A DNA stretch of 64,000 bases. Source: Osmia lignaria lignaria. Its lineage: Eukaryota > Arthropoda > Insecta > Hymenoptera > Megachilidae. The translations under genes were made by a program, and so were the position numbers. The stretch spans positions 960,001 to 1,024,000 of the forward strand of contig NC_135042.1 of NCBI RefSeq assembly GCF_051020975.1, read 5' to 3'. A model generated the notes under the pieces. The model saw nothing but the letters and a program-made list of their open reading frames with translations. It did not search any database and was not told the DNA's origin. Positions 49,286-60,500 of the stretch are shown here, piece by piece (within the stretch, counting starts at the first letter, position 1; the number at the start of each line of letters is the position of its first letter).

Positions 49286-51287
49286 GCGCTGCAAATGCCG
49301 CTTCCAGCTTAGCTGTGCAGAAGAAGAACAACATGAAGAAGAAATATCTCGAAATATGTCCGTCAGGCCCCTTCCCTTGAGATAAATCTGCAAATATCTC
49401 GGAAACGAAGCGAGCTATTGCAAAATGTTAAGAGACCTTTTTTGTAGAGAATAATGTTTCCTACAATTTACGTTCTATGATATTTTTTGATCAGAAGCGT
49501 AGTTTTCGAGATATATCGAGATATTTAAAAGTTCCGAAGGCGCACCAACATTAGAGAGATACAGAAACACCGTGGCCCCTTTCTTTGAGATAACTCTGCA
49601 CTATTGCGACCTACAAATGCCACTTCCAGCTTAGCTGTGCAGAAGAAGAACAACAAGAAGAAGAAATATCTCGAAATATGTCCGTCAGGCCCCTTCCCTT
49701 GGGATATATCTGCAAATATCTCGGAAACGAAGCGAGCTATGGCAAAATGTTAAGAGACGTTTTTTGTAGAGAATTATGTTTCCTACAATTTATGTTCTAT
49801 GATATTTTTTGATCAGAAGCGTAGTTTTCGAGATATATCGAGATATTTAAAAGTTCCGAAGGCGCACCAACATAATAGAGATACAGAAACACCGTGGCCC
49901 CTTTCTTTGAGATAACTCTGCACTATTGCGACCTACAAATGCCACTTCCAGCTTAGCTGTGCAGAAGAAGAACAACAAGAAGAAGAAATATCTCGAAATA
50001 TGTCCGTTAGGCCCCTTCCCTTGAGATAAACCTGCAAATATCTCGGAAACGAAGCGAGCTATGGCAAAATGTTAAGAGACCTTTTTTGTAGAGAATTAAG
50101 TTTCCTACTTTTTATGTTCTATGATATTTTTTGATCAGATGCGTAGTTCTCGAGATATATCAAGATATTTAAAAGTTCCGAAGCCGCACAAACATAATAG
50201 AGATACAGAAACACCGTGGCCCCTTTCTTTGAGATAACTCTGCACTATTGCGAGCTGCAAATGCCACTTCCAGCTTAGCTGTGCAGAAGAAGAACAACAA
50301 GAAGAAGAAATATCTCGAAATATGTCCGTCAGGCCCCTTCCCTTGAGATAAATCTGCAAATATCTCGGAAACGAAGAGGGCTATGGCAAAATGTTAAGAG
50401 ACCTTTTTTGTAGAGAATTAAGTTTCCTACAATTTATGTTCTATGATATTTTTTGATCAGAAGCGTAGTTTTCGAGATATATCGAGATATTTAAAAGTTC
50501 CGAAGCCGCACCAACATAATAGAGATACAGAAACACCGTGGCCCCTTTCTTTGAGATAACTCTGCACTAGTGCGAGCCGCAAATGCCACTTCCAGCTTAG
50601 CTGTGCAGAAGAAGAACAACAAGAAGAAGAAATATCTCGAAATATGTCCGTCAGGCCCCTTCCCTTGAGATAAATCTGCAAATATCTCGGAAACGAAGCG
50701 AGCGATGGCAAAATGTTAAGAGACCTTTTTTGTAGAGAATTAAGTTTCCTACTTTTTATGTTCTATGATATTTTTCGATCAGATGCGTAGTTCTCGAGAT
50801 ATATCAAGATATTTAAAAGTTCCGAAGCCGCACCAACATAACAGAGATACAGAAACACCGTGGCCCCTTTCTTTGAGATAACTCTGCACTATTGCGCGCT
50901 GCAAATGCCACTTCCAGCTTAGCTGTGCAGAAGAAGAACAACATGAAGAAGAAATATCTCGAAATATGTCCGTCAGGCCCCTTCCCTTGAGATAAATCTG
51001 CAAATATCTCGGAAACGAAGCGAGCTATGGCAAAATGTTAAGAGACCTTTTTTGTAGAGAATAATGTTTCCTACAATTTACGTTCTCTGATATTTTTTGA
51101 TCAGAAGCGTAGTTTTCGAGATATATCGAGATATTTAAAAGTTCCGAAGGCGCACCAACATAATAGAGATACAGAAACACCGTGGCCCCTTTCTTTGAGA
51201 TAACTCTGCACTATTGCGACCTACAAATGCCACTTCCAGCTTAGCTGTGCAGAAGAAGAACAACAAGGAGAAGAAATATCTCGAAAT
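49285..51287. repeat. terminal units of array 1, copy of the 35.0-kb segment
   Basis: Two consecutive B units with CCGAAGGCGCACC and GCGACCTAC (about 49491 and 49813) are followed by 50135-51287. That stretch repeats 35005-36157 and 40478-41630 almost exactly, with the same order: GCACAAACATAAT unit, GAAGAGGG, GCGAGCGATGG, CATAACAGAG with CAACATGAAG, then CCGAAGGCGC with CAACAAGGAG. The sequence stops in mid-unit at the N run. Confidence 0.75.
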
Positions 51288-51387
51288 NNNNNNNNNNNNN
51301 NNNNNNNNNNNNNNNNNNNNNNNNNNNNNNNNNNNNNNNNNNNNNNNNNNNNNNNNNNNNNNNNNNNNNNNNNNNNNNNNNNNNNNN
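51288..51387. other. assembly gap, exactly 100 N
   Basis: One hundred consecutive N. A round 100 is the usual placeholder for a scaffold join of unknown size, so the real distance between the two arrays is not known. The 322-bp array stops in mid-unit before it and the 142-bp array starts in mid-unit after it, so no junction between the satellites is seen. Any open frame crossing this stretch is an artefact. Confidence 0.97.
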
Positions 51388-52832
51388 CTCTCGACGGAAG
51401 TGTGCTATTTGGGTCCGATATAGTGCGGAACGACACAAACCGGAGCAAAATCCTGCAAGGGAGTGCGTTTTCAGCGAGAAATGGGACAAATCGGACTGTA
51501 ATTGTTGAACCGTCGCTGATATCGTCCAACTCTCGACGGAAGTGTGCTATTTGGGTCCGATGTAGTGCAGAACGGACACAAACCGGAGCAAAATTGTGCA
51601 AGGAATTGCGTTTTATAGCGAGAAATGTGTCAAATCGGGCTGTAATTGTTGAACCGTCGCTGATATCGTCAAACTCTCGACGGAAATGTGCTATTTGGGT
51701 CCGATATAGTGCAGAACCATACAAACCGGAGTAAAATCCGCAAGGAAGTGCGTTTTCAGCGAGAAATGGGTCAAATCGGGCTGTAATTGTTCAACCGTCG
51801 CAGATATCGTCAAACTCTCAACGGAAATGTGCTATTTGGGTCCGATATAGTGCAGAACGACACAAACGGAGGAAAATCGTGCAAGGGAGTGCGTTTTTAG
51901 CGAGAAACGGGCCAAATCCCGCTGTAATTGTTGAATCGTCGCAGATATCGTCAGACTCTCGACGGAAATGTGCTATTCGGGTCCGATATAGTCCAGAACG
52001 ACAGTAACCGGAGCATAATCGTGCAAGGAAGTGCGTTTACAGCGAGAAATGTGTGAAATCGGGCTGTAATTGTTGAACCGTCGCTGATACCGTCAAACTC
52101 TCGACGGAAGTGAGCTATTTGGGTCCGGTGCAGTGCAGAACGACACAAACCGGAGCAAAATCGTGCGAGGAATTGCGTTTACAGCGAGAAATGTGTCAAA
52201 TCGGGCTGTAATTGTTGAACCGTCGCTGATATCGTCACACTCTCGACGGAAATGTGCTACTTGCGTCCGATATAGTGCAGAACGACACAAACCGGAGCAA
52301 AATCGTGCATGTGAGTGCGTTTTCAGCGAGAAATGGGTCAAATCCGGCTGTAATCTGTTGAACCGTCGCAGATATCGTTAAACTGTCGACGAAAATGTGC
52401 TATTTGGGTCCGATATACTCCAGAACGACACAAACCGGAGAAAAATCGTGCAAGGAAGTGCGTTTACAGCGAGAAATGGGTCAAATCGGCTGTAATTGTT
52501 GAACCGTCGCTGATATCGTCAAACTCTCGACGGAAATGTGCTATTTGGGTCCGATATAGTGCAGAGCGACACAAACCGGAGCTAATTCGTGCAAGGAAGT
52601 GCGTTTACAGCGGGAAATGCGTCAAATCGGGCTGTAATTGTTGAACCGTCGCTGAGATCGTCAAACTCTCGACGGAAATTGCTATTTGGATCCGAAATAG
52701 TGCAACACGACACAAACCGGAGCAAAATCGAGCAAGGAGTGCGTTTTCAGCGATAAATGTCTCAAATCGGGCTGTAATTGTTGAACCCTCGCTGATATCG
52801 TCAAAGTCTCGACGGAAATGTGCTATATGGGT
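51388..52832. repeat. irregular first 1.4 kb of the 142-bp array
   Basis: About ten units with more private changes than the rest: TGTTCAACCGTCGCAG, ACACAAACGGAGGAAAATC, AACGGGCCAAATCCCGC, GACAGTAACCGGAGCATAATC, CTGATACCGTC, GTCCGGTGCAGTG and GACGAAAATGTGC. None of the markers of the 11-unit HOR appear in their usual order. This stretch lies outside the 33-unit duplication. It may be closer to an array edge, but the adjacent gap prevents a test. Confidence 0.65.
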
Positions 52833-55800
52833 CCGATATAGTGCAGAACGACCCAAACCGGAGCTAAATCGTGCAAGGAAGTGCGTTTACAGCGGGAAAT
52901 GGGTCAAATCGGGCTGTAATTGTTGAACTGACGCTGATATCGTGAAACGGGTGACGGAAATGTGCTATTTGCGTCCGATATAGTGCAGAACGACACAAAC
53001 CGGAGCAAAATCGCGCAAGGAAGTGCGGTTACAGCGAGAAGTGTGTCAAATCGGGCTGTAATTGTTGAACCGTCGCTGATATCGTCAAACTTTCGACGGC
53101 AATGTTCTATTTGGGTCCGAAATAGTGCAAAACGACACAAACCGGGGCAAAATCGTGCAAGGGAGTGCGTTTTCAGCGAGAAATGCGGTCAAATCGGGCT
53201 GTAATTGTTGAACCGTCGCGGATATCGTCAAACTCTCGACGCAAATGTGCTATTTGGGTCCGATTTAATGCAGAACGGCACAAACCGGAGCAAAATCGTG
53301 CAAGGGAGTGCGTATTCAGCGAGAAATGGGTCAAATCGGGCTGTAATTGTTGAACCGTCGCTGATATCGTCAAACGCTCGACGGAAATGTGCAATTTGGG
53401 TCCGATATAGTGCAGAACGACACAAACCGGAGCAAAATCGGGCAAGGAAGTGCGTTTACAGCGAGAAATGCTTCAAATCGGGCTGTAATTGCTGAACCGT
53501 CGCTGATATCGTCAAACTCTCGACGGAAATGTGCTATTTGTGTCCGATATAGTGCAGAACGACACAAACCGGAGCAAAATCGTGCAAGGAAGTGCGTTTA
53601 CAGCGGGAAATGGGTCAAATCGGGCTGTAATTGTTGAACCGTCGCTGATATCGTCAAACTCTCGACGGAAATGTGCTATTTGGGTCCGATATAATGCAGA
53701 ACGACACAACCCGGAGCAAAATCGGGCAAGGAAGTGCGTTTACAGCGAGAAATGGGACAAATCGGACTGTAATTGTTGAACCGTCGCTGATATCGTCAAA
53801 CTCTCGGCGAAAATGTGCTATTTGGGCCCGATATAGTGCAGAACGACAAAAACCGGAGCAAAATCGTGCATGGGAGTGCGTTTTCAGCGAGAAATGGGTC
53901 AAATCCGGCTGTAATTGTTGAACCGTCGCAGATCATCGTCAAACTGTCGACGGAAATGTGCTATTTGGGTCCGATATAGTCCAGAACGACACAAACCGGA
54001 GCAAAATCGTGCATGGGAGTGCGTTTTTCAGCGAGAAATGGGTCAAATCCGGCTGTAAAATTGTTGAACCGTCGCAGATCATCGTCAAACTGTCGACGGA
54101 AATGTGCTATTTGGGTCCGATATAGTCCAGAACGGCACAAACCGGAGCAAAATCGTGCAAGGAAGTGCGTTTACAGCGAGAAATGGGTCAAATCGGGCTG
54201 TAATTGTTGAACCGTCGCTGATATCGTCAAACTCTCGACGGAAATGTGCTACTTGCGTCCGATATAGTGCAGAACGACACAAACCGGAGCAAAATCGTGC
54301 ATGGGAGTGCGTTTTCAGCGAGAAATGGGTCAAATCCGGCTGTAATTGTTGAACCCGTCGCAGATATCGTTAAACTGTCGACGGAAATGTGCTATTTGGG
54401 TCCGATATAGTGCAGAACAACACAAACCGGAGCAAAATCGTGCAAGGAAGTGCGTTTTCAACGAGAAATGTGTCAAATCGGGCTGTGATTGTTGAACCGT
54501 CGCTGGTATCGTCAAACTCTCGACGCAAATGTGGTATTTGGATCCGAAATAGTGCTAAACGACACAAACCGGAGCAAAATCGTGCAAGGAATTGCGTTTT
54601 CAGCGAGAAATGTGTCAGATCGGGCTGTAATTGTTGAACCCTCGCTGATATCGTCAAACTCTCGACGCAAATGTTCTACTTGGGTCCGAAGTAGTGCCAA
54701 ACGACACAAACCGGGGCAAAATCGTGCAAGGGAGTGCGTTTCAGCGAGAAATGGGTCAAATCGGGCTGTAATTGTTGAACCCTCGCTGATATCGTCAAAC
54801 TCTCGACGGAAATGTGCTATTTGGGTCCGATTTAATGCAGAACGGCACAAACCGGAGCAAAATCGTGCATGGGGAGTGCGTATTCAGCGAGAAGAAATGG
54901 GTCAAATCGGGCTGTAATTGTTGAAACGTCGCTGATATCGTCAAACTCTCGACGGAAATGTGCAATTTGGGTCCGATATAGTGCAGAACGACACAAACCG
55001 GAGCAAAATCGGGCAAGGAAGTGCGTTTACAGCGAGAAATGCTTCAAATCGGGCTGTAATTGCTGAACCGTCGCTGATATCGTCAAACTCTCGACGGAAA
55101 TGTGCTACTTGTGTCCGATATAGTGCAGAACGACACAAACCGGAGCAAAATCGTGCAAGGAAGTGCGTTTACAGCGAGAAATGCTTCAAATCGGGCTGTA
55201 ATTGCTGATCCGTCGCTGATATCGTCAAACTCTCGACGGAAATGTGCTATTTGGGTCCGATATAGTGCAGAACGACACAAACCGGAGCAAAATCGTGCAA
55301 GGAAGTGCGTTTACAGCGGGAAATGGGTCAAATCGGGCTGTAATTGTTGAACCGTCGCTGATATCGTGAAACTCTTGACGGAAATGGGCTACTTGCGTCC
55401 GATATAGTGCAGAACGACACAAACCGGAGCAAAATCGTGCAAGGAAGTGCGTTTACAGCGAGAAATGTCTCAAATCGGGCTGTAATTGTTGAACCGTCGC
55501 AGATATCGTCAAACTCTCGACGGAAACGTGCTACTTGGGTCCGATATAGTGCAGAACGACACAAGCCGGAGCAAAATCGTGCAAGGAATTGCGTTTACAG
55601 CGAGAAATGTGTCAGATCGGGCTGTAATTGTTGAACCGTCGCTGATATCGTCAAACTCTCGACGCAAATGTTCTACTTGGGTCCCGAAGTAGTGCAAAAC
55701 GACACAAACCCGGGCAAAATCGTGCAAGGGAGTGCGTTTTCAGCGAGAAATGGGTCAAATCGGGCTGTAATTGTTGAACCGTCGCTGATATCGTCAAACT

Positions 55801-57526
55801 CTCGACGGAAGTGTGCTTTAGGCCCGATATAGTGCAGAACAACACAAACCGGAGCAAAATCGTGCAAGGAAGTGCGTTTTCAGCGAGGAATGGGTCAAAT
55901 CGGGCTGTAATTGTTGAACCGTCGCTGATATCGTCAAACTCTAGACGGAAATGTGCTATTTGGGTCCGATATAGTGCAGAGCAACACCAAACCGGAGGCA
56001 AAATCGTGCAAGGAAGTGCGTTTTCAACGAGAAATGTTTCAAATCGGGCTGTGATTGTTGAACCGTCGCTGGTATCGTCAAACTCTCGACGCAAATGTGG
56101 TATTTGGATCGCGAAATAGTGCTAAACGACACAAACCGGAGCAAAATCGTGCAAGGAATTGCGTTTACAGCGAGAAATGTGTCAGATCGGGCTGTAATTG
56201 TTGAACCCTCGCTGATATCGTCAAACTCTCGACGCAAATGTTCTACTTGGTCCGAAGTAGTGCCAAACGACAAAAACCGGGGCAAAATCGTGCAAGGGAG
56301 TGCGTTTTCAGCGAGAAATGGGTCAAATCGGGCTGTAATTGTTGAACCGTCGCTGATATCGTCAAACTCTCGACGGAAATGTGCTATTTGGGTCCGATTT
56401 AATGCAGAACGGCACAAACCGGAGCAAAATCGTGCATGGGAGTGCGTACTCAGCGAGAAATGGGTCAAATCGGGCTGTAATTGTTGAAACGTCGCTGATA
56501 TCGTCAAACTCTCGACGGAAATGTGCAATTTGGGTCCGATATAGTGCAGAACGACACAAACCGGAGCAAAATCGGGCAAGGAAGTGCGTTTACAGCGAGA
56601 AATGCTTCAAATCGGGCTGTAATTGCTGAACCGTCGCTGATATCGTCAAACTCTCGACGGAAATGTGCTACTTGTGTCCGATATAGTGCAGAACGACACA
56701 AACCGGAGCAAAATCGTGCAAGGAAGTGCGTTTACAGCGAGAAATGCTTCAAATCGGGCTGTAATTGGCTGATCCGTCGCTGATATCGTCAAACTCTCGA
56801 CGGAAATGTGCTATTTGGGTCCGATATAGTGCAGAACGACACAAACCGGAGCAAAATCGTGCAAGGAAGTGCGTTTACAGCGGGAAATGGGTCAAATCGG
56901 GCTGTAATTGTTGAACCGTCGCTGATATCGTGAAACTCTTGACGAAATGGGCTACTTGCGTCCGATATAGTGCAGAACGACACAAACCGGAGCAAAATCG
57001 TGCAAGGAAGTGCGTTTGCAGCGAGAAATGGGCCAAATCGGGCTGTAATTGTTGAACCGTCACTGATATCGTCAAACTCTCGACGGAAATGTGCTATTTG
57101 GGTCCGATATAGTGCAGAACGACACAAACCGGAGGCAAATCGTGCAAGGAAGTGCGTTTACAGCGAGAAATGTCTCAAATCGGCTGTAATTGTTGAACCG
57201 TCGCAGATATCGTCAAACTCTCGACGGAAACGTGCTACTTGGGTCCGATATAGTGCAGAACGACACAAGCCGGAGCAAAATCGTGCAAGGAATTGCGTTT
57301 ACAGCGAGAAATGTGTCAGATCGGGCTGTAATTGTTGAACCGTCGCTGATATCGTCAAACTCTCGACGCAAATGTTCTACTTGGGTCCGAAGTAGTGCAA
57401 AACGACACAAACCGGGGCAAAATCGTGCAAGGGAGTGCGTTTTCAGCGAGAAATGGGTCAAATCGGGCTGTAATTGTTGAACCGTCGCTGATATCGTCAA
57501 ACTCTCGACGGAAGTGTGCTTTAGGC
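52833..57526. repeat. 33-unit duplication of the 142-bp satellite, left copy
   Basis: Left copy (4694 bp, 33 units) of a tandem duplication. Diagnostic starts are GAACGACCCAAACCGGAGC and TGAACTGACGCTG with GAAACGGGTGACGG (52927-52960). These rare variants appear elsewhere only at 57621-57655. Later markers such as GATTTAATG (53262, 54829, 56396), GATCATCGTC (53932, 54078) and AGACGGAAATG after CAAACTCT (55942) recur in the right copy in the same order. Confidence 0.88.
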
Positions 57527-60500
57527 CCGATATAGTGCAGAACGACCCAAACCGGAGCTAAATCGTGCAAGGAAGTGCGTTTACAGCGGGAAATGGGTCA
57601 AATCGGGCTGTAATTGTTGAACTGACGCTGATATCGTGAAACGGGTGACGGAAATGTGCTATTTGCGTCCGATATAGTGCAGAACGACACAAACCGGAGC
57701 AAAATCGCGCAAGGAAGTGCGGTTACAGCGAGAAGTGTGTCAAATCGGGCTGTAATTGTTGAACCGTCGCTGATATCGTCAAACTTTCGACGGCAATGTT
57801 CTATTTGGGTCCGAAATAGTGCAAAACGACACAAACCGGGGCAAAATCGTGCAAGGGAGTGCGTTTTCAGCGAGAAATGGGTCAAATCGGGCTGTAATTG
57901 TTGAACCGTCGCGGATATCGTCAAACTCTCGACGCAAATGTGCTATTTGGGTCCGATTTAATGCAGAACGGCACAACCGGAGCAAAATCGTGCAAGGAGT
58001 GCGTATTCAGCGAGAAATGGGTCAAATCGGGCTGTAATTGTTGAACCGTCGCTGATATCGTCAAACGCTCGACGGAAATGTGCAATTTGGGTCCGATATA
58101 GTGCAGAACGACACAAACCGGAGCAAAATCGGGCAAGGAAGTGCGTTTACAGCGAGAAATGCTTCAAATCGGGCTGTAATTGCTGAACCGTCGCTGATAT
58201 CGTCAAACTCTCGACGGAAATGTGCTATTTGTGTCCGATATAGTGCAGAACGACACAAACCGGAGCAAAATCGTGCAAGGAAGTGCGTTTACAGCGGGAA
58301 ATGGGTCAAATCGGGCTGTAATTGTTGAACCGTCGCTGATATCGTCAAACTCTCGACGGAAATGTGCTATTTGGGTCCGATATAATGCAGAACGACACAA
58401 CCCGGAGCAAAATCGGGCAAGGAAGTGCGTTTACAGCGAGAAATGGGACAAATCGGACTGTAATTGTTGAACCGTCGCTGATATCGTCAAACTCTCGGCG
58501 AAAATGTGCTATTTGGGCCGATATAGTGCAGAACGACAAAAACCGGAGCAAATCGTGCATGGGAGTGCGTTTTCAGCGAGAAATGGGTCAAATCCGGCTG
58601 TAATTGTTGAACCGTCGCAGATCATCGTCAAACTGTCGACGGAAATGTGCTATTTGGGTCCGATATAGTCCCAGAACGACACAAACCGGAGCAAAATCGT
58701 GCATGGGAGTGCGTTTTCAGCGAGAAATGGGTCAAATCCGGCTGTAATTGTTGAACCGTCGCAGATCATCGTCAAACTGTCGACGGAAATGTGCTATTTG
58801 GGTCCGATATAGTCCAGAACGGCACAAACCGGAGCAAAATCGTGCAAGGAAGTGCGTTTTACAGCGAGAAATGGGTCAAATCGGGCTGTAATTGTTGAAC
58901 CGTCGCTGATATCGTCAAACTCTCGACGGAAATGTGCTACTTGCGTCCGATATAGTGCAGAACGACACAAACCGGAGCAAAATCGTGCATGGGAGTGCGT
59001 TTTCAGCGAGAAATGGGTCAAATCCGGCTGTAATTGTTGAACCGTCGCAGATATCGTTAAACTGTCGACGGAAATGTGCTATTTGGGTCCGATATAGTGC
59101 AGAACAACACAAACCGGAGCAAAATCGTGCAAGGAAGTGCGTTTTCAACGAGAAATGTGTCAAATCGGGCTGTGATTGTTGAACCCGTCGCTGGTATCGT
59201 CAAACTCTCGACGCAAATGTGGTATTTGGATCCGAAATAGTGCTAAACGACACAAACCGGAGCAAAATCGTGCAAGGAATTGCGTTTTCAGCGAGAAATG
59301 TGTCAGATCGGGCTGTAATTGTTGAACCCTCGCTGATATCGGTCAAACTCTCGACGCAAATGTTCTACTTGGGTCCGAAGTAGTGCCAAACGACACAAAC
59401 CGGGCAAAATCGTGCAAGGGAGTGCGTTTTCAGCGAGAAATGGGTCAAATCGGGCTGTAATTGTTGAACCCTCGCTGATATCGTCAAACTCTCGACGGAA
59501 ATGTGCTATTTGGGTCCGATTTAATGCAGAACGGCACAAACCGGAGCAAAATCGTGCATGGGAGTGCGTATTCAGCGAGAAATGGGTCAAATCGGGCTGT
59601 AATTGTTGAAACGTCGCTGATATCGTCAAACTCTCGACGGAAATGTGCAATTTGGGTCCGATATAGTGCAGAACGACACAAACCGGAGCAAAATCGGGCA
59701 AGGAAGTGCGTTTACAGCGAGAAATGCTTCAAATCGGGCTGTAATTGCTGAACCGTCGCTGATATCGTCAAACTCTCGACGGAAATGTGCTACTTGTGTC
59801 CGATATAGTGCAGAACGACACAAACCGGAGCAAAATCGTGCAAGGAAGTGCGTTTACAGCGAGAAATGCTTCAAATCGGGCTGTAATTGCTGATCCGTCG
59901 CTGATATCGTCAAACTCTCGACGGAAATGTGCTATTTGGGTCCGATATAGTGCAGAACGACACAAACCGGAGCAAAATCGTGCAAGGAAGTGCGTTTACA
60001 GCGGGAAATGGGTCAAATCGGGCTGTAATTGTTGAACCGTCGCTGATATCGTGAAACTCTTGACGGAAATGGGCTACTTGCGTCCGATATAGTGCAGAAC
60101 GACACAAACCGGAGCAAAATCGTGCAAGGAAGTGCGTTTACAGCGAGAAATGTCTCAAATCGGGCTGTAATTGTTGAACCGTCGCAGATATCGTCAAACT
60201 CTCGACGGAAACGTGCTACTTGGGTCCGATATAGTGCAGAACGACACAAGCCGGAGCAAAATCGTGCAAGGAATTGCGTTTACAGCGAGAAATGTGTCAG
60301 ATCGGGCTGTAATTGTTGAACCGTCGCTGATATCGTCAAACTCTCGACGCAAATGTTCTACTTGGGTCCGAAGTAGTGCAAAACGACACAAACCCGGGCA
60401 AAATCGTGCAAGGGAGTGCGTTTTCAGCGAGAAATGGGTCAAATCGGGCTGTAATTGTTGAACCGTCGCTGATATCGTCAAACTCTCGACGGAAGTGTGC

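Larger units (their letters stand above)
1..51287. repeat. 322-bp satellite array, about 159 tandem units
   Basis: Head-to-tail tandem array with a strict 322-bp period. Landmark words such as TGATCAGATGCG recur at 868, 1512, 2801 and so on, and the B form at 1190, 2479, 4734. A few units are 321 or 323 bp, for example those with CCAAACATAAT instead of CCAACATAAT near 1888, 3507, 5757, 8012 and 10267. The array enters the window in mid-unit at base 1 and is cut by the N run at 51288, so neither true edge is visible. Units differ by scattered substitutions, while HOR partners are almost identical. Most units carry a BclI site (TGATCA) and A units an XhoI site (CTCGAG). I see no gene or transposon inserted anywhere. 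The family is not one I recognise by name. A centromeric or pericentromeric role is inferred only from array size and HOR structure. Confidence 0.98.

Noticed and set aside
224..51003. Roughly 150 recurring minus-strand frames of 60-84 codons in array 1
   Set aside because: They are the same frame repeated with the unit. The ones I checked start with TTG (for example 448 and 16494), usually with a TAG just upstream, and the consensus contains no ATG. No promoter, splice or polyadenylation context distinguishes any copy. No known domain is recognisable.
210..51423. Plus-strand frames in array 1 (65-111 codons), including one starting at the ATG at 17281
   Set aside because: They read through the GAA/CAA-rich mirror repeat and occur or vanish with single variants. 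The longer one at 17281-17616 only reflects the AGAAAGCTC change removing a stop. One candidate crosses the N run and is an artefact.
51200..51500. Shared ancestry of the two satellites
   Set aside because: Only very short words are shared, such as GAGCTAT-like and GATATC-like strings. No extended alignment is visible and the two arrays do not meet in actual sequence.
53531..53672. 142-bp unit as a dimer of 71-bp halves
   Set aside because: The words TGGGTC, AACCG and ATCGT recur at offsets of 70-72, but a gap-free comparison of the halves gives about 21 of 71 identities, close to chance.
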